DNA of 64,000 bases, taken from contig CAZSYL010000016.1 in assembly GCA_964610745.1 (NCBI GenBank), positions 1 through 64,000 of the forward strand. Direction: 5' to 3'. Below the pieces are notes generated by a model, which was not told the origin of the DNA, did not search any database, and worked only from the letters and a program-made list of their open reading frames with translations. This DNA comes from SHLQ01 sp964610745 (GTDB lineage Bacteria > Actinomycetota > Acidimicrobiia > Acidimicrobiales > SHLQ01). A program made the position numbers and the translations under genes. Each line of letters starts with the position of its first letter. Within the stretch, counting starts at the first letter, position 1. Shown here in pieces: positions 36,218 to 44,801 of the stretch.

Positions 36218-36333
36218 AGAGTTCCTCGGTCGTGGGTTCAATTTACCCACAAAGATCACCGTTATTGGGCCGCGAGACCCATCATCACGAAACCACTAAA
36301 GAGTGCTTCCATTCTCCTCCGAAGTATTGAAGA

Positions 36334-37125
36334 GTGAGCACTTCAACCCCCTTCTCCCGCCGCAATCGGCATGACTCCCGCGACTGGCACGCGCCGCGCC
36401 TCCTGGCGGTTTTCGCCGTGCTGGCACTTCTCTTTACAACCCTCGCTCCTGCTACGGCCTCGGCCCAGTCAGCTTCGGACGAGGCGAACTTCATCTCCCT
36501 GGTCAACCAAGTCCGAACCCAGCGGGGCTTGGAACCGCTGATCGTCAACACGCAGCTCACGAACCTGTCCCGCAACTGGTCGCAGGCACAAGCTGACGGT
36601 GTCTGCGCGGGTGGTGCCTTTATCTGCCACGCCAACCCAATCAGCGAAGGCATCACTCAGGACTGGCGCAAACTCGGAGAGAACGTGGGAACAGGTCCCA
36701 ACGTGAACGCCGTTATGGACGCCTTCATTGCATCTCCTGGCCACTTCGACAACATCGTCGATCCCGAATTCACCCACATTGGAGTAGGGGTCGTCTGGGA
36801 CGGCAACCGGCTATACACCACGCATCGCTTCATGCGCTTGGAACCATCGGTTCCTGCGACGTCCACTCCAAACACAACCACGACGCCGACCACAACCACG
36901 ACGACTCCTGCAACGACTGCTCCCACCACCGCAGCACCCACAACCGCACCGACTACGGTTCCGGAAACGACGACGACGATTGCGACCGATCTCGACCCGG
37001 TTGATGACAACCCGTCCAGCGATGAGCAGTTCCTTGATGTCTCAGATACTGACTCGGATCCGATAAGGATCGACGAAGAGCGGATCAGGGTTTTGGTCGA
37101 CGCTCTGTCCGCCGTCTCTAACTAG
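36334..37125 (+). CDS. Secreted CAP-domain (SCP/PR1-like) protein
   Basis: 263 residues from a GTG start. Signal peptide LLAVFAVLALLFTTLAPATASA with an AxA site. CAP domain at about residues 50-170: FISLVNQVRTQRGLEPLIVN, LTNLSRNWSQAQADG, LGENVGTG, AFIASPGHFDNIVDPEFTHI and GVGVVWDGNRLYTTHRF, containing the conserved His and Glu residues of the family cavity. A Thr/Pro-rich linker and an acidic tail follow. Bacterial CAP proteins are exported with largely unknown activity. Divergent from rex. Confidence 0.9.
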   Translation: MSTSTPFSRRNRHDSRDWHAPRLLAVFAVLALLFTTLAPATASAQSASDEANFISLVNQVRTQRGLEPLIVNTQLTNLSRNWSQAQADGVCAGGAFICHANPISEGITQDWRKLGENVGTGPNVNAVMDAFIASPGHFDNIVDPEFTHIGVGVVWDGNRLYTTHRFMRLEPSVPATSTPNTTTTPTTTTTTPATTAPTTAAPTTAPTTVPETTTTIATDLDPVDDNPSSDEQFLDVSDTDSDPIRIDEERIRVLVDALSAVSN

Positions 37126-37133
37126 AACCTCTC

Positions 37134-37976
37134 TCAGGTTCTCAGCGTCACCGGCGTCGACGTGCCTGTCGGACCATCGACGGTCTCGATTCGCAGCTCG
37201 TCGCCGCCCGTGAGTCCGAAATGCTCGGCCGCAGACGTCCCGTTCAGCGCCAACGAAACCAGTCCGGAGGAGTCAACGATCGCGCCGACCTCACCGACGC
37301 CGAGGGATCGGTATGCCGGACGCATCGCGACGGTTTCGGTGCGCTGCTTTGAGATGATCGACACCGGGTTTCCCCACTCGGCTAGATCATCAGGACCGAT
37401 ATTGAGCTGCACGTTCCCATAACGATCGATCCACAACACTTCGACGACGAGCCCGCCATCTTCGGTATCGATGATCGGGAGCAGCCCGGGCATAAGTGCC
37501 GAGGTATCGAGCGGTCGACCAAGCTCAGCCAAGTCCACTCCCATGCTGAGATGTGCTGCGGCCGGCGCAAAGACATCGCGGCCATCGAAGGTGCTCCCGA
37601 GCTTCGGGAGTTGGTAGTCGGGGTTGGTAAGTTCGACAGCCCGAGAGGCGCCGCCGACCATCGCGACTGCTGAGGCCAGCACTCCATTGTCTGGACCGAC
37701 GAGAACCGAAATCCCGTCACCGACCTCGACCGCCACGGCCTTTCGGTCTGTGCCCACACCTGGATCAACCACGGCGAGAACGACACCAGGGCACAGATAC
37801 TGAGCAGAACGCGCAAGGGCCAACGCCCCGGCTCGGACGTCGTGGGGTGCAATGCCGTGGGTCAGATCGATCACGCCAACATCGGGAGCGATGGAGCGGA
37901 TGACCGAATGGACAACACCCACGAACTCGTCCTGATGGCCGAAGTCTGAGAGAAAAGAGATCGTCGAATAGCGCAC
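37134..37976 (-). CDS. SAM hydrolase (DUF62, SAM hydroxide adenosyltransferase)
   Basis: 280 residues of the fluorinase/chlorinase superfamily that uses water or halide to cleave S-adenosylmethionine into adenosine and methionine. Seen: ISFLSDFGHQDEFVGVVHSV with the conserved Asp, VIDLTHGIAPHDVRAGA, VVDPGVGTDRKAV, GPDNGVL, GSTFDGRDVFAPAAAHLSMG with the DxR/H residues of the hydroxide adenosyltransferase group, and IDRYGNVQLNIG. Halogenases carry a loop insertion that is not evident here, so SAM hydrolysis is the better call. It ends convergently nine bases from the CAP gene. Confidence 0.9.
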   Translation of the reverse strand: MRYSTISFLSDFGHQDEFVGVVHSVIRSIAPDVGVIDLTHGIAPHDVRAGALALARSAQYLCPGVVLAVVDPGVGTDRKAVAVEVGDGISVLVGPDNGVLASAVAMVGGASRAVELTNPDYQLPKLGSTFDGRDVFAPAAAHLSMGVDLAELGRPLDTSALMPGLLPIIDTEDGGLVVEVLWIDRYGNVQLNIGPDDLAEWGNPVSIISKQRTETVAMRPAYRSLGVGEVGAIVDSSGLVSLALNGTSAAEHFGLTGGDELRIETVDGPTGTSTPVTLRT

Positions 37977-38021
37977 GCACCAACGCTAACGGCCCTGATC
38001 ACGCTCTCATCGGAAAACGCG

Positions 38022-38050
38022 ACTGAGGTCGGACCTAGTCCGACCTCAGT
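38022..38050 (-). terminator. Hairpin terminator after the HTH gene
   Basis: Perfect 13-bp stem ACTGAGGTCGGAC / GTCCGACCTCAGT with a 3-base loop; on the minus strand it is followed by CGCGTTTTCC. Lies between the HTH gene and the SAM hydrolase gene. Confidence 0.7.
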
Positions 38051-38158
38051 ACTACAAGCTGACGAGGACCAACCGAAGTTGTGACCGCGCCGTTAAGCCT
38101 TCGGGAGAACAGCTATTGCTGGACTCGAGCGCCAGATGGCGAGTGCGTGAATGCCGTA

Positions 38159-38353
38159 CTAGCCGGCCTCGGTGTATCGATCTCCAAGATAGAGATCGAC
38201 ATCATCGGGACGAAGACGATACGACCGTCCTACCCGGACAGCCGAGAGTTCTCCGGCCTTGATGAGTCGGTACACCGTCATGGTGGATACTCGCATGAGT
38301 TGTGCCACTTCTGCGACCGTCATGAAGTGTCGACGTCCATCGAGTTCACTCAC
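38159..38353 (-). CDS. Excisionase/BldC-type helix-turn-helix DNA-binding protein
   Basis: 64 residues, one winged helix domain: MTVAEVAQLMRVSTMTVYRL then IKAGELSAVRVGRSYRLRPD. GTG start with AAGGAG seven bases upstream. It is very like the mycobacterial Rv0500A protein, which likewise lies beside proC, so this is a conserved actinobacterial chromosomal regulator, not a phage excisionase. Targets unknown. Transcribed after proC, 167 bases away, and ended by the hairpin at 38022-38050. Confidence 0.88.
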   Translation of the reverse strand: MSELDGRRHFMTVAEVAQLMRVSTMTVYRLIKAGELSAVRVGRSYRLRPDDVDLYLGDRYTEAG

Positions 38354-38450
38354 TTGTTGGCTCCTTCTCCGCCTGCAAGAACACTGAACATAGGTGACAT
38401 CGCGGCCAACGAAAAACTGGAGTCAGAAAATCCCTAGGACTCCCGCGGAG

Positions 38451-38468
38451 CGCGCGTTTATACGCGCG
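38451..38468. other. GC-rich inverted repeat between proC and the HTH gene
   Basis: CGCGCGT-ttat-ACGCGCG, 7-bp arms. Too short a T tract on either strand to call a terminator; may attenuate readthrough from proC or act as a binding site. Confidence 0.35.
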
Positions 38469-38519
38469 GAATGCGTCGAATTCGGCTTACCAGACTCGAT
38501 CGTGACCACTAAGGACCGA

Positions 38520-39302
38520 TTAGCCGTCACCGAGTTCGACCGAGCGCGCTGTCGCTGCCCTGACGACCCGATCGACAACCGCAAGGAGATCTGCCTCAGC
38601 GAAGACCGCCAGTCCAGCAGCGGTGGTTCCGCCTGGCGACGTCACGTTCTGGCGAAGGACTGCGGGGTCCTCGCCTGAGCTGCTGAGCAGGGTCGCGGCA
38701 CCGAGCAGCGTCTGCCGGGTGAGCAGGTCAGCGACCTCGGGTGACAGTCCCTGGGCAATGCCCGCAGCCACCAGAGCCTCGGCCAGATGAAAGACATAGG
38801 CCGGACCCGAACCGCTCAAGCCAGTCACGGCATCAAGGTCGGACTCATCGACTCGGACCACAACTCCGACCGAACCCAGAATCGATTCGGCCCAGTCGAG
38901 GTCTTGATCGTTGACGAGCGATCCACCGGCGATGGCCGATGCCCCCTGGCCGACGAGAGCGGGGGTATTTGGCATCGCCCGAACGACATGAGCTCGCGAG
39001 GCAATCGACTCCATCTCGGCAATCCGTACCCCCGCTGCGACTGAAAGAACGCGGACCTCTCCGTCTGAAAGTGCCTCGAGCACGCCGCCGACGTGTTGTG
39101 GCTTGACCGCCACGAGCGTGTCGATCCCACCGTCCACTTCGGAAGTCACGCTGACTCCCGGGAAGGTGTTGGCGATTTGGTCTCGTCGATCCGGATCCAA
39201 CTCGACAACCTGCAGTTCACCAGCTTCGGCCCAGCCCGTTGAGAGGGAACCGCCGATCAGGGCTTGCCCCATGTTGCCGCCACCGACCACTTGAAGTTTC
39301 AT
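38520..39302 (-). CDS. proC: Pyrroline-5-carboxylate reductase
   Basis: Last step of proline synthesis, reducing P5C with NAD(P)H. 260 residues from the ATG at 39302. Seen: MKLQVVGGGNMGQALIGGSL (Rossmann), VVRAMPNTPALVGQGASAI, VDESDLDAVTGLSGSGPAYV and LLSSSGEDPAVLRQNVTSPG with GGTTAAGL. Context mshA/YbjN/proC/HTH matches the order in mycobacteria. Confidence 0.96.
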   Translation of the reverse strand: MKLQVVGGGNMGQALIGGSLSTGWAEAGELQVVELDPDRRDQIANTFPGVSVTSEVDGGIDTLVAVKPQHVGGVLEALSDGEVRVLSVAAGVRIAEMESIASRAHVVRAMPNTPALVGQGASAIAGGSLVNDQDLDWAESILGSVGVVVRVDESDLDAVTGLSGSGPAYVFHLAEALVAAGIAQGLSPEVADLLTRQTLLGAATLLSSSGEDPAVLRQNVTSPGGTTAAGLAVFAEADLLAVVDRVVRAATARSVELGDG

Positions 39303-39405
39303 AGCCGCGACATTAGACCGCGCCGGCCAGCGCACTGGACTTTGCCATTGGGCTGGATCAGCCCAACTTGCCTCTTAGTACATTTCATGTATTCTCAGTA
39401 CATAC

Positions 39406-39454
39406 GGCGCTGCCGGTGACGGTCTTCGGGGAAGTAGATACGGCTGGCAGCGCC
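39406..39454. other. Long inverted repeat in the proC upstream region
   Basis: GGCGCTGCC (39406-39414) and GGCAGCGCC (39446-39454) enclose 31 bases. Next to it lies an AT-rich stretch with AGTACAT direct repeats and TACAT-ttc-ATGTA (about 39377-39403), and TTGGGCT-N5-AGCCCAA around 39343-39365. Could be a structured leader of proC or a small RNA; no T tract on either strand. Nature unknown. Confidence 0.35.
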
Positions 39455-39468
39455 GGCACTCGATTGCA

Positions 39469-39948
39469 CTAGGCCGGGAACCGGCTGGCGAATCCAAGAC
39501 GCAGCGCTGGTTGAAAGCTCTGCTCCACCGCTGTAGCGATCGAGCCAAGAACGCGGTCGAGCGACTCGGTGGTCACGTGTGCTATATCCATGCGCCCTTT
39601 GAGATAGATCCCGCGCTCGGCTCCTATTGCAAATGCGACATCGCGAAGCTTGTCGTTGCGAGTGAGCAGTTGTTCGAAGAAGACCGCGTGGTTTTCCTCA
39701 GGAGCAGGCATCACAAATGTCTCGTATCTGAGAGTCCGTTGATCAAGTTCAAACCAGATCGAGTAGATGTCCTTTGCCTCACCGCGCACCCGCACAAACC
39801 ACCGGTCGAGATCGGCATCTTCGTCAGCGACGACCGCGTCGATCATCTCCGCGAGCTCAGGAGCAGTCTCTAACCCATCGAGCCACGCCATCAGCTCTTC
39901 ACGGCAAGAGGCGCGAACTTCTGGTGCTGGTGGCGCAAACTCATCCAT
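39469..39948 (-). CDS. YbjN-domain protein
   Basis: 159 residues, type III secretion chaperone-like/YbjN fold. Seen: WFVRVRGEAKDIYSIWFELD, LRYETFVMPAPEENHAVFFE, and AFAIGAERGIYLKGRMDIAH. No enzyme motif. It directly follows mshA on the same strand (30-base gap), as Rv0487 follows mshA in mycobacteria. The conserved linkage suggests a role tied to MshA, but the function is unknown. Confidence 0.82.
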   Translation of the reverse strand: MDEFAPPAPEVRASCREELMAWLDGLETAPELAEMIDAVVADEDADLDRWFVRVRGEAKDIYSIWFELDQRTLRYETFVMPAPEENHAVFFEQLLTRNDKLRDVAFAIGAERGIYLKGRMDIAHVTTESLDRVLGSIATAVEQSFQPALRLGFASRFPA

Positions 39949-39977
39949 TGGCGAAAGCGTACGCGAATCGATCGACG

Positions 39978-41189
39978 CTATGAGCAGTCGACGAGCTCCT
40001 TGGCCTCGACATGTTCGAGGTAGATACGCGACAGTCGCTTCGCAAGTCCAGACCAGGGGTAACGACCAGCGGTAACGGCCGCCGCCGCAGCTAAGGAAGC
40101 CGCAAGCGTTGGATCTGCAAGGATTCGATCGACCGCGGCTGCATAGTCGGACGGGTTTCGTTCCTCGATCAGATAGCCCGTCGTTCCATCTTGCACGAGC
40201 GTCCGAAGGCCACCGACCGACGCTGCCACCACAGGGATGCCAGAGGCTGCGGCCTCGAGTGCCACGAGACCAAACGACTCTGATCGGCTCGGCATGACCA
40301 ACACGTCAGCGGCTCGGTAGAAGGTCGAGAGCGCGTAGTGGGGCTGTGGGTCAACGAACTGCACTCTGTCCACGAGCGCGAGCTCGTCGACCAGTTTGCG
40401 AATGCGAGCAACCTCGGCCTGGCCCTCACTGCCGCTTGCGCCACCAACGATCATCAGCGTCGCGCTGGTCTCTTGTAGTTCTGCGAGCATTTGGACTGCG
40501 ATATCTACACCCTTGAGTGGTTGAATTCGGCCCACGAACAACACCAGCGGTCCACCCTCGTAACCAATTGCCGTGCGGGCCCCCGCGGCTGAACCAGGAG
40601 AAAAGAACGCGCGATCAACACCGGGGGCCACGATCTCCACTCGATCGGGGTCGGCACCGTACAGCTCGATCAGTTGGCGCCGCTCCTCGTCAGCATTGGC
40701 GATCAGGACGTCGGAACAGGCCACCACTTGGGCCTCGGCGTCGATCCGTTCCTGTGGCTCATGGTCGCCCATTTCGGCCTTCACGCGGGCAAGCGTATGA
40801 AAAGTGGTGATCAGCGGAAGCTCGAGATCATGTTTGAGTTGATGTCCGACCACGCCGCTGAGCCAATAGTTGGCGTGGAGGACGTCAACGGGATGATCTG
40901 CAAGCCAGCGATGCATCCACTCGGTGAACTCAGGAACGATCGACGGCAACTCTTCTTTGGCCATGTCGACCGGACCTGCCGGCACATGGATGACCCGAAA
41001 GCCCGGCTCGACTTCGACGATGTCATCGAGCTCATCGGTCCATCTCCGGACAAACACATCACAGCCGACCCCGACCTGCGTCAGAGACGAAACGAATTCG
41101 CGTATGTAGACGTTCATGCCGCCGCTGTCGCCAGCGCCGGGCTGTGTGAGCGGCGAGGTGTGCAGCGAGATGATGCCTGCCCGAAGCAC
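39978..41189 (-). CDS. mshA: D-inositol-3-phosphate glycosyltransferase (mycothiol synthesis)
   Basis: GT4-family enzyme adding GlcNAc from UDP-GlcNAc to 1D-myo-inositol-3-phosphate, first step of mycothiol. 403 residues from the GTG at 41189, which overlaps the rlmB stop (TAGTG). Seen: SLHTSPLTQPGAGDSGGMNV (substrate loop), LHANYWLSGVVG, VGRIQPLKGVD, and the GT4 motif SRSESFGLVALEAAASGIPV. An open frame extends to 41309 inside rlmB but lacks family sequence. Fourth gene of the ispD-ispF-rlmB-mshA unit. Confidence 0.92.
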   Translation of the reverse strand: MLRAGIISLHTSPLTQPGAGDSGGMNVYIREFVSSLTQVGVGCDVFVRRWTDELDDIVEVEPGFRVIHVPAGPVDMAKEELPSIVPEFTEWMHRWLADHPVDVLHANYWLSGVVGHQLKHDLELPLITTFHTLARVKAEMGDHEPQERIDAEAQVVACSDVLIANADEERRQLIELYGADPDRVEIVAPGVDRAFFSPGSAAGARTAIGYEGGPLVLFVGRIQPLKGVDIAVQMLAELQETSATLMIVGGASGSEGQAEVARIRKLVDELALVDRVQFVDPQPHYALSTFYRAADVLVMPSRSESFGLVALEAAASGIPVVAASVGGLRTLVQDGTTGYLIEERNPSDYAAAVDRILADPTLAASLAAAAAVTAGRYPWSGLAKRLSRIYLEHVEAKELVDCS

Positions 41190-42133
41190 TAGCCGCCGTG
41201 CTTTCCGAGTCGACGTCGGGCCACGTCGAACATCGCCACCGTTGCGGCGGCCGACACGTTCAGCGAGGCAACCGAACCCTGCATAGGGATCGACACGAGC
41301 TGATCGCATCGCTCCCTCGCCAGCCTCGACAACCCCGGACCTTCCGCGCCGAGCACCAGACAGAGCGGCTGGTCGGCAATATCGAATTCAAAGATGGAGC
41401 GGTCGGCGGCCTCGTCGAGACCAATCACCCAAACGTTGTGCTTTTGCAGAATCTGAATCGCGGCAGGCACACCAGCGACGTTCGCGACAGGCACGTGCTC
41501 GATCGCTCCAGCGGCGGTCTTTGCCACCGTTGGACCAATCCGTGCAGACCGATGTCGTGGAAGCACTATCCCGGTTGCGCCAGACGCGTCAGCCGAACGG
41601 AAGATCGCTCCCAGATTGTGCGGGTCGGTAACACCGTCAACCATCACAAGAAATGGGTTTGGCTGCTCTATGAGGTCTTCAAGTTCGACCGTTGGAAGAG
41701 CTTCAGCCTCAGCGAGGACACCCTGAGCGCTCTCGGTTTGGGCCAGAGCGTCAAACGCCCCGCGACCGACTTCACGAACCGCGACCCGGCGATCGGCTGC
41801 GAGCATCTCGATGTCTTCCAGGATGGTCGAGTTGTCCTGACCACTCTGCAGGACAACCTCATGAACCTTTCGAGTATCGGCAAGCAACAGTTCACGCACG
41901 GCCTGACGTCCCTCGACTCGGTCGCCGCCGGGACCGCTATGACGGCGTCCCTCGCCAGCGGAACCGGGCACACCTTCGACGGGCGACCGATCCCTTCCTT
42001 GATGTGAACCGCCTCGCTGTCCACTCCGTTTCGGGCTGTTTCGTTGTTGTGCGCTGCGCTGTGGGTTTCGTTGCTGGGCGCCTCGCCCTTTCGGTGCGCC
42101 GCGCTGTGGTTTGCGATTCTTGCCCTTAGCCAT
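41189..42133 (-). CDS. rlmB: 23S rRNA 2'-O-methyltransferase of the TrmH/RlmB family
   Basis: SPOUT methyltransferase, predicted to methylate a ribose in 23S rRNA. 314 residues; the first 65 or so are a disordered Lys/Arg/Gln/Gly-rich extension, then substrate-binding domain (VEGRQAVRELLL) and catalytic knot with NLGAIFRSADASGATGIVLP, CLVLGAEGPGLSRLARERCD and VSIPMQGSVASLNVSAAATV. Start overlaps the ispF stop by eight bases. The G2251-specific RlmB assignment is by family similarity; other TrmH targets are possible. Confidence 0.9.
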   Translation of the reverse strand: MAKGKNRKPQRGAPKGRGAQQRNPQRSAQQRNSPKRSGQRGGSHQGRDRSPVEGVPGSAGEGRRHSGPGGDRVEGRQAVRELLLADTRKVHEVVLQSGQDNSTILEDIEMLAADRRVAVREVGRGAFDALAQTESAQGVLAEAEALPTVELEDLIEQPNPFLVMVDGVTDPHNLGAIFRSADASGATGIVLPRHRSARIGPTVAKTAAGAIEHVPVANVAGVPAAIQILQKHNVWVIGLDEAADRSIFEFDIADQPLCLVLGAEGPGLSRLARERCDQLVSIPMQGSVASLNVSAAATVAMFDVARRRLGKHGG

Positions 42134-42656
42134 CGATGTCGACTCTCTTCATCACCAGCGCCGTCGCCCAGCAGGCGATTCCCTCATGACGACCTAGAGC
42201 GCCAATACCCTCTGGCCTCTTTCCCTTCACCGTTACCGGGGCTCCGAGCGCATTACTGAGGAGTTGTTGCATTTCATCACGGCGAGGAGCGAGCTTTGGA
42301 GAATCGAGCACGACCGAACAATCGGCGTTCTGTGGCTCCCACCCAGCTTCGCGAACTCCAGCGGCTGCCGAGCGAAGCAACTCGATACTGTCCGCACCAG
42401 CGAGCGCTGGGTCGGTATCGGGAAAATGTGAGCCGATGTCTCCGAGTCCAGCGGCTCCAAGAATTGCGTCCGTGACGGCGTGAGCAATCACGTCAGCATC
42501 GCTATGTCCGGCAAGACCGGGAGAATCCTCGGGAAACACAACGCCACCCAGCACCATGGGACGGGAAGGGTCGGTGGCGAACGGATGGATGTCGAATCCC
42601 TGCCCGACTCGTAGCGCCGGAAACGCTCCGGGCTCCTGGTTCATTGCTTTGGTCAC
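42126..42656 (-). CDS. ispF: 2-C-methyl-D-erythritol 2,4-cyclodiphosphate synthase
   Basis: MEP-pathway enzyme forming MEcPP from CDP-ME-2-phosphate. 176 residues (172 from an inner ATG at 42644). Seen: GQGFDIHPF and GHSDADVIAHAVTDAILGAA (Zn ligands), GLGDIGSHFPDTDP, and VTVKGKRPEGIGALGRHEGI. The first ATG overlaps the ispD stop by four bases. Confidence 0.96.
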   Translation of the reverse strand: MTKAMNQEPGAFPALRVGQGFDIHPFATDPSRPMVLGGVVFPEDSPGLAGHSDADVIAHAVTDAILGAAGLGDIGSHFPDTDPALAGADSIELLRSAAAGVREAGWEPQNADCSVVLDSPKLAPRRDEMQQLLSNALGAPVTVKGKRPEGIGALGRHEGIACWATALVMKRVDIDG

Positions 42657-43357
42657 TGGGCTTCCCGTTCGAGATGTTCAATAATGCTGGCCGCACCGAG
42701 CAGATCGGTGGGCTCGGTGAGCTTGTTGTTGAATGCGTCGCCTTGGACGACGGCAACCTCATAGCCGAGTGCTTCGACAAGCGTTGCATCGTCGGTGGCG
42801 TCGTGATTGCTGGCGTGGGCCTCGCGAAGCGTAGCGAGGTCGAAGCCCTGTGGGGTCTGAACAGCCAGCAGATCACTGCGATCGAGCACTCCCCCATCCT
42901 TGTGACGGATGGTGTCGGACACAGCCACCGCGGGTACGACCGCTCGCGCCCCGTTGCTCACGGCCTCAATAACGCGTCCGAAGAGCTCCTTCGATGCGAG
43001 CGGCCGCGCCGCATCGTGGACAAGGACGACAATCGGTGGGTCTGAGTCCTCCACAGCGGGCACCATCGACAGCCCTGCACGGACCGACTCCGAGCGGCTC
43101 GCACCTCCGGCCACGACCAACAATTCGGCGTGGTTGGCGCTCAGGTCCACCGAATTCACCGAATCGGCGGGGACGACGACAATCACACCAACCGAGACCG
43201 CGGCAGCCGAATCAATCGAACGCTGAACCACCGAACGGCCTTGTAAATCAACAAATTGTTTGCGACTTCCGAAGCGTAAACCGGACCCACCAGCGACCAC
43301 TATCGTCCAGACGGAAAACGCGAAGTCGGAGGACAAGTCGGCGCTACCGTGGCTCAT
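42653..43357 (-). CDS. ispD: 2-C-methyl-D-erythritol 4-phosphate cytidylyltransferase
   Basis: MEP-pathway enzyme making CDP-ME from CTP and MEP. 234 residues. Seen: TIVVAGGSGLRFGSRKQFVD (CTP-binding loop), LVHDAARPLASKELFGRVIE, AVVPAVAVSDTIRHKDGG, and VQTPQGFDLATLREAH. Heads the ispD-ispF-rlmB-mshA set; carD, which often precedes ispD in Actinobacteria, is replaced here by a divergent Crp-family gene. Confidence 0.95.
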   Translation of the reverse strand: MSHGSADLSSDFAFSVWTIVVAGGSGLRFGSRKQFVDLQGRSVVQRSIDSAAAVSVGVIVVVPADSVNSVDLSANHAELLVVAGGASRSESVRAGLSMVPAVEDSDPPIVVLVHDAARPLASKELFGRVIEAVSNGARAVVPAVAVSDTIRHKDGGVLDRSDLLAVQTPQGFDLATLREAHASNHDATDDATLVEALGYEVAVVQGDAFNNKLTEPTDLLGAASIIEHLEREAQ

Positions 43358-43377
43358 GTCACTAGTATCGCCTTGTT

Positions 43378-44037
43378 ATGGTCGATTCCTCTCTTCTTAG
43401 TTCCGTAGATCTCTTCAGCGAGGTCGACGAGGCAGTTATTGCAGATCTCGCGAAACAGGCGGTCGAAAGATCCCTGTGGCGAGGTGACGTTTTGTTCAGC
43501 GAGGGCCAGGAGCCCGACGCGCTGTACATCGTCATCAGCGGCCGCGTCGCGATTGCGAATAAATCCGTCGACGGGCGCGAGTCCGTTGTTGCTCTGATGG
43601 AGGACGGCGATCTCTTCGGTGAGATGGGACTGTTCGATGGCCTTGGACGCTCAGCGGAAGCTCGCGCACTCGAGCCTTCAAAGGTCGCTGAGATTCCGTA
43701 CGGTCCGGTGCGAGCTGTCTACGAAGCGCACCCTCAGTTGTTGTGGCGTGTGGTCGACATGCTCGCCCGTCGACTGCGGTCGATGGATGAAGCGCTTGCC
43801 GACTCGGTGTTTCTCGACGTCACGGGACGAACAGCAAAGCGCTTGCTTGAGCTCGCCGGTGACAGCGACGAGTTCACCCTTCCGATCACACAGGAAGAAC
43901 TGTCGGGCATGGTCGGAGCCTCTCGCGAACGTGTGAACAAGGCCATCTCCGCGTTCATTCGCCTCGGTTGGCTCAGCCAGACCGATCGCCGCTACACGAT
44001 CACCAACCGTAAGCAGTTGGAGATCCGTTCGCGGTAG
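43378..44037 (+). CDS. Crp/Fnr-family transcriptional regulator
   Basis: 219 residues. Cyclic-nucleotide-binding barrel: LYIVISGRVAIANKSVDGRE, EDGDLFGEMGLFDGLGRSAE with the phosphate-binding-cassette pattern (GE..L....RSA), then dimer helix and HTH with ITQEELSGMVGASRERVNKA and FIRLGWLSQTDRRYTITNR. Resembles mycobacterial Crp and corynebacterial GlxR, so cAMP is the probable ligand. TAGTAT at 43363-43368 is nine bases from the ATG, suggesting a very short leader. Divergent from ispD by 20 bases. Confidence 0.92.
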   Translation: MVDSSLLSSVDLFSEVDEAVIADLAKQAVERSLWRGDVLFSEGQEPDALYIVISGRVAIANKSVDGRESVVALMEDGDLFGEMGLFDGLGRSAEARALEPSKVAEIPYGPVRAVYEAHPQLLWRVVDMLARRLRSMDEALADSVFLDVTGRTAKRLLELAGDSDEFTLPITQEELSGMVGASRERVNKAISAFIRLGWLSQTDRRYTITNRKQLEIRSR

Positions 44038-44067
44038 CGGCTGGCAATTCCAGTTACGCACTGTCCG

Positions 44068-44114
44068 AAAAATACGTAAGCGCTACAGGAGGCGGGATTC
44101 CTGCAGCGCTTACG
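44068..44114 (-). terminator. Long hairpin terminator between the crp-like and GNAT genes
   Basis: CGTAAGCGCTACAGGA (44075-44090) pairs with TCCTGCAGCGCTTACG (44099-44114), one mismatch in 16. On the minus strand it is followed by TATTTTTCGG, so it best serves the GNAT gene, but it may also stop plus-strand readthrough. Confidence 0.75.
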
Positions 44115-44228
44115 GATACAAGGACGGCTGACCGAGCCAATTAGTCGCGAGATTTCTCACGAATAGTCCAAACGGCCCACAAAACACATGTTTGACCTTC
44201 GATTTGGGATTAGAGCCCGAGGCGGCGC

Positions 44229-44780
44229 CTAGAGCTGCTTTTCGTAGTAGGCAACTTCTTGGTCGTTGCCGTACGGGTTGCCTCGACCGCATTCTTCGAA
44301 CCCCGCCTTTTGGTGAAAGTGATGCGAATGGGGGTTGTCCGGGACCGTATTGACCTCGGCGAGCACCCAGCCCTTGCCAAAGCCAATGGCCCAAGCTTCC
44401 ATCGCCCGGTACATGGCCGGACCCAGTCCCTTGCCGCGAGCGTCGGTGGAGACTGCAACCCGATCGACGTAGCCGAATGAGGGAAAGCGCTCCTTGAACC
44501 AGGCATAGTTGTTGCTGTCGTAGCCAGTCACGGTTTCGTCGAGCCCGATCAGAAACCCAAGGACGGTCGGGTCCTCGTCAAGTTCCACCGGTTCGTCGTC
44601 TTCACCGGGCTCTGCAACCTGCCCTGAACCGGCAAAGTCACGAGCCTCGGCGATCAGAAACAACGATGCGTTCTGAGCAAAGAATTCGAGCTTCTCCCTG
44701 TCGAGCGGCCCGACCTCGGGCTCGGATTCGGCGTTGATCGCCAAGACGGCTTCGGCGTCAGAAGGTTCATAAGCGCGCAT
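44229..44780 (-). CDS. GNAT-family N-acetyltransferase
   Basis: 183 residues from the ATG at 44780 (MRAYEPSDAEAVLAINAESE). Acetyl-CoA-binding motif: VDRVAVSTDARGKGLGPAMY followed by RAMEAWA, then EVNTVPDNPHSHHFHQKAGF. An acidic loop (VAEPGEDDEPVELDED) is inserted between beta strands 2 and 3. Substrate unknown. It lies after the ABC permease but behind a strong hairpin, so it is probably its own unit. Confidence 0.88.
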   Translation of the reverse strand: MRAYEPSDAEAVLAINAESEPEVGPLDREKLEFFAQNASLFLIAEARDFAGSGQVAEPGEDDEPVELDEDPTVLGFLIGLDETVTGYDSNNYAWFKERFPSFGYVDRVAVSTDARGKGLGPAMYRAMEAWAIGFGKGWVLAEVNTVPDNPHSHHFHQKAGFEECGRGNPYGNDQEVAYYEKQL

Positions 44781-44801
44781 GGCTGCAATTCTATGGCGCA
44801 C

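Noticed and set aside
37134..37976. Possible fluorinase or chlorinase
   Set aside because: The halogenase-specific loop is not evident and the DxR/H features fit the SAM hydroxide adenosyltransferase group.
38159..38353. Excisionase-like gene as a sign of an integrated element
   Set aside because: It matches the conserved actinobacterial Rv0500A type next to proC, and there is no integrase or attachment site.
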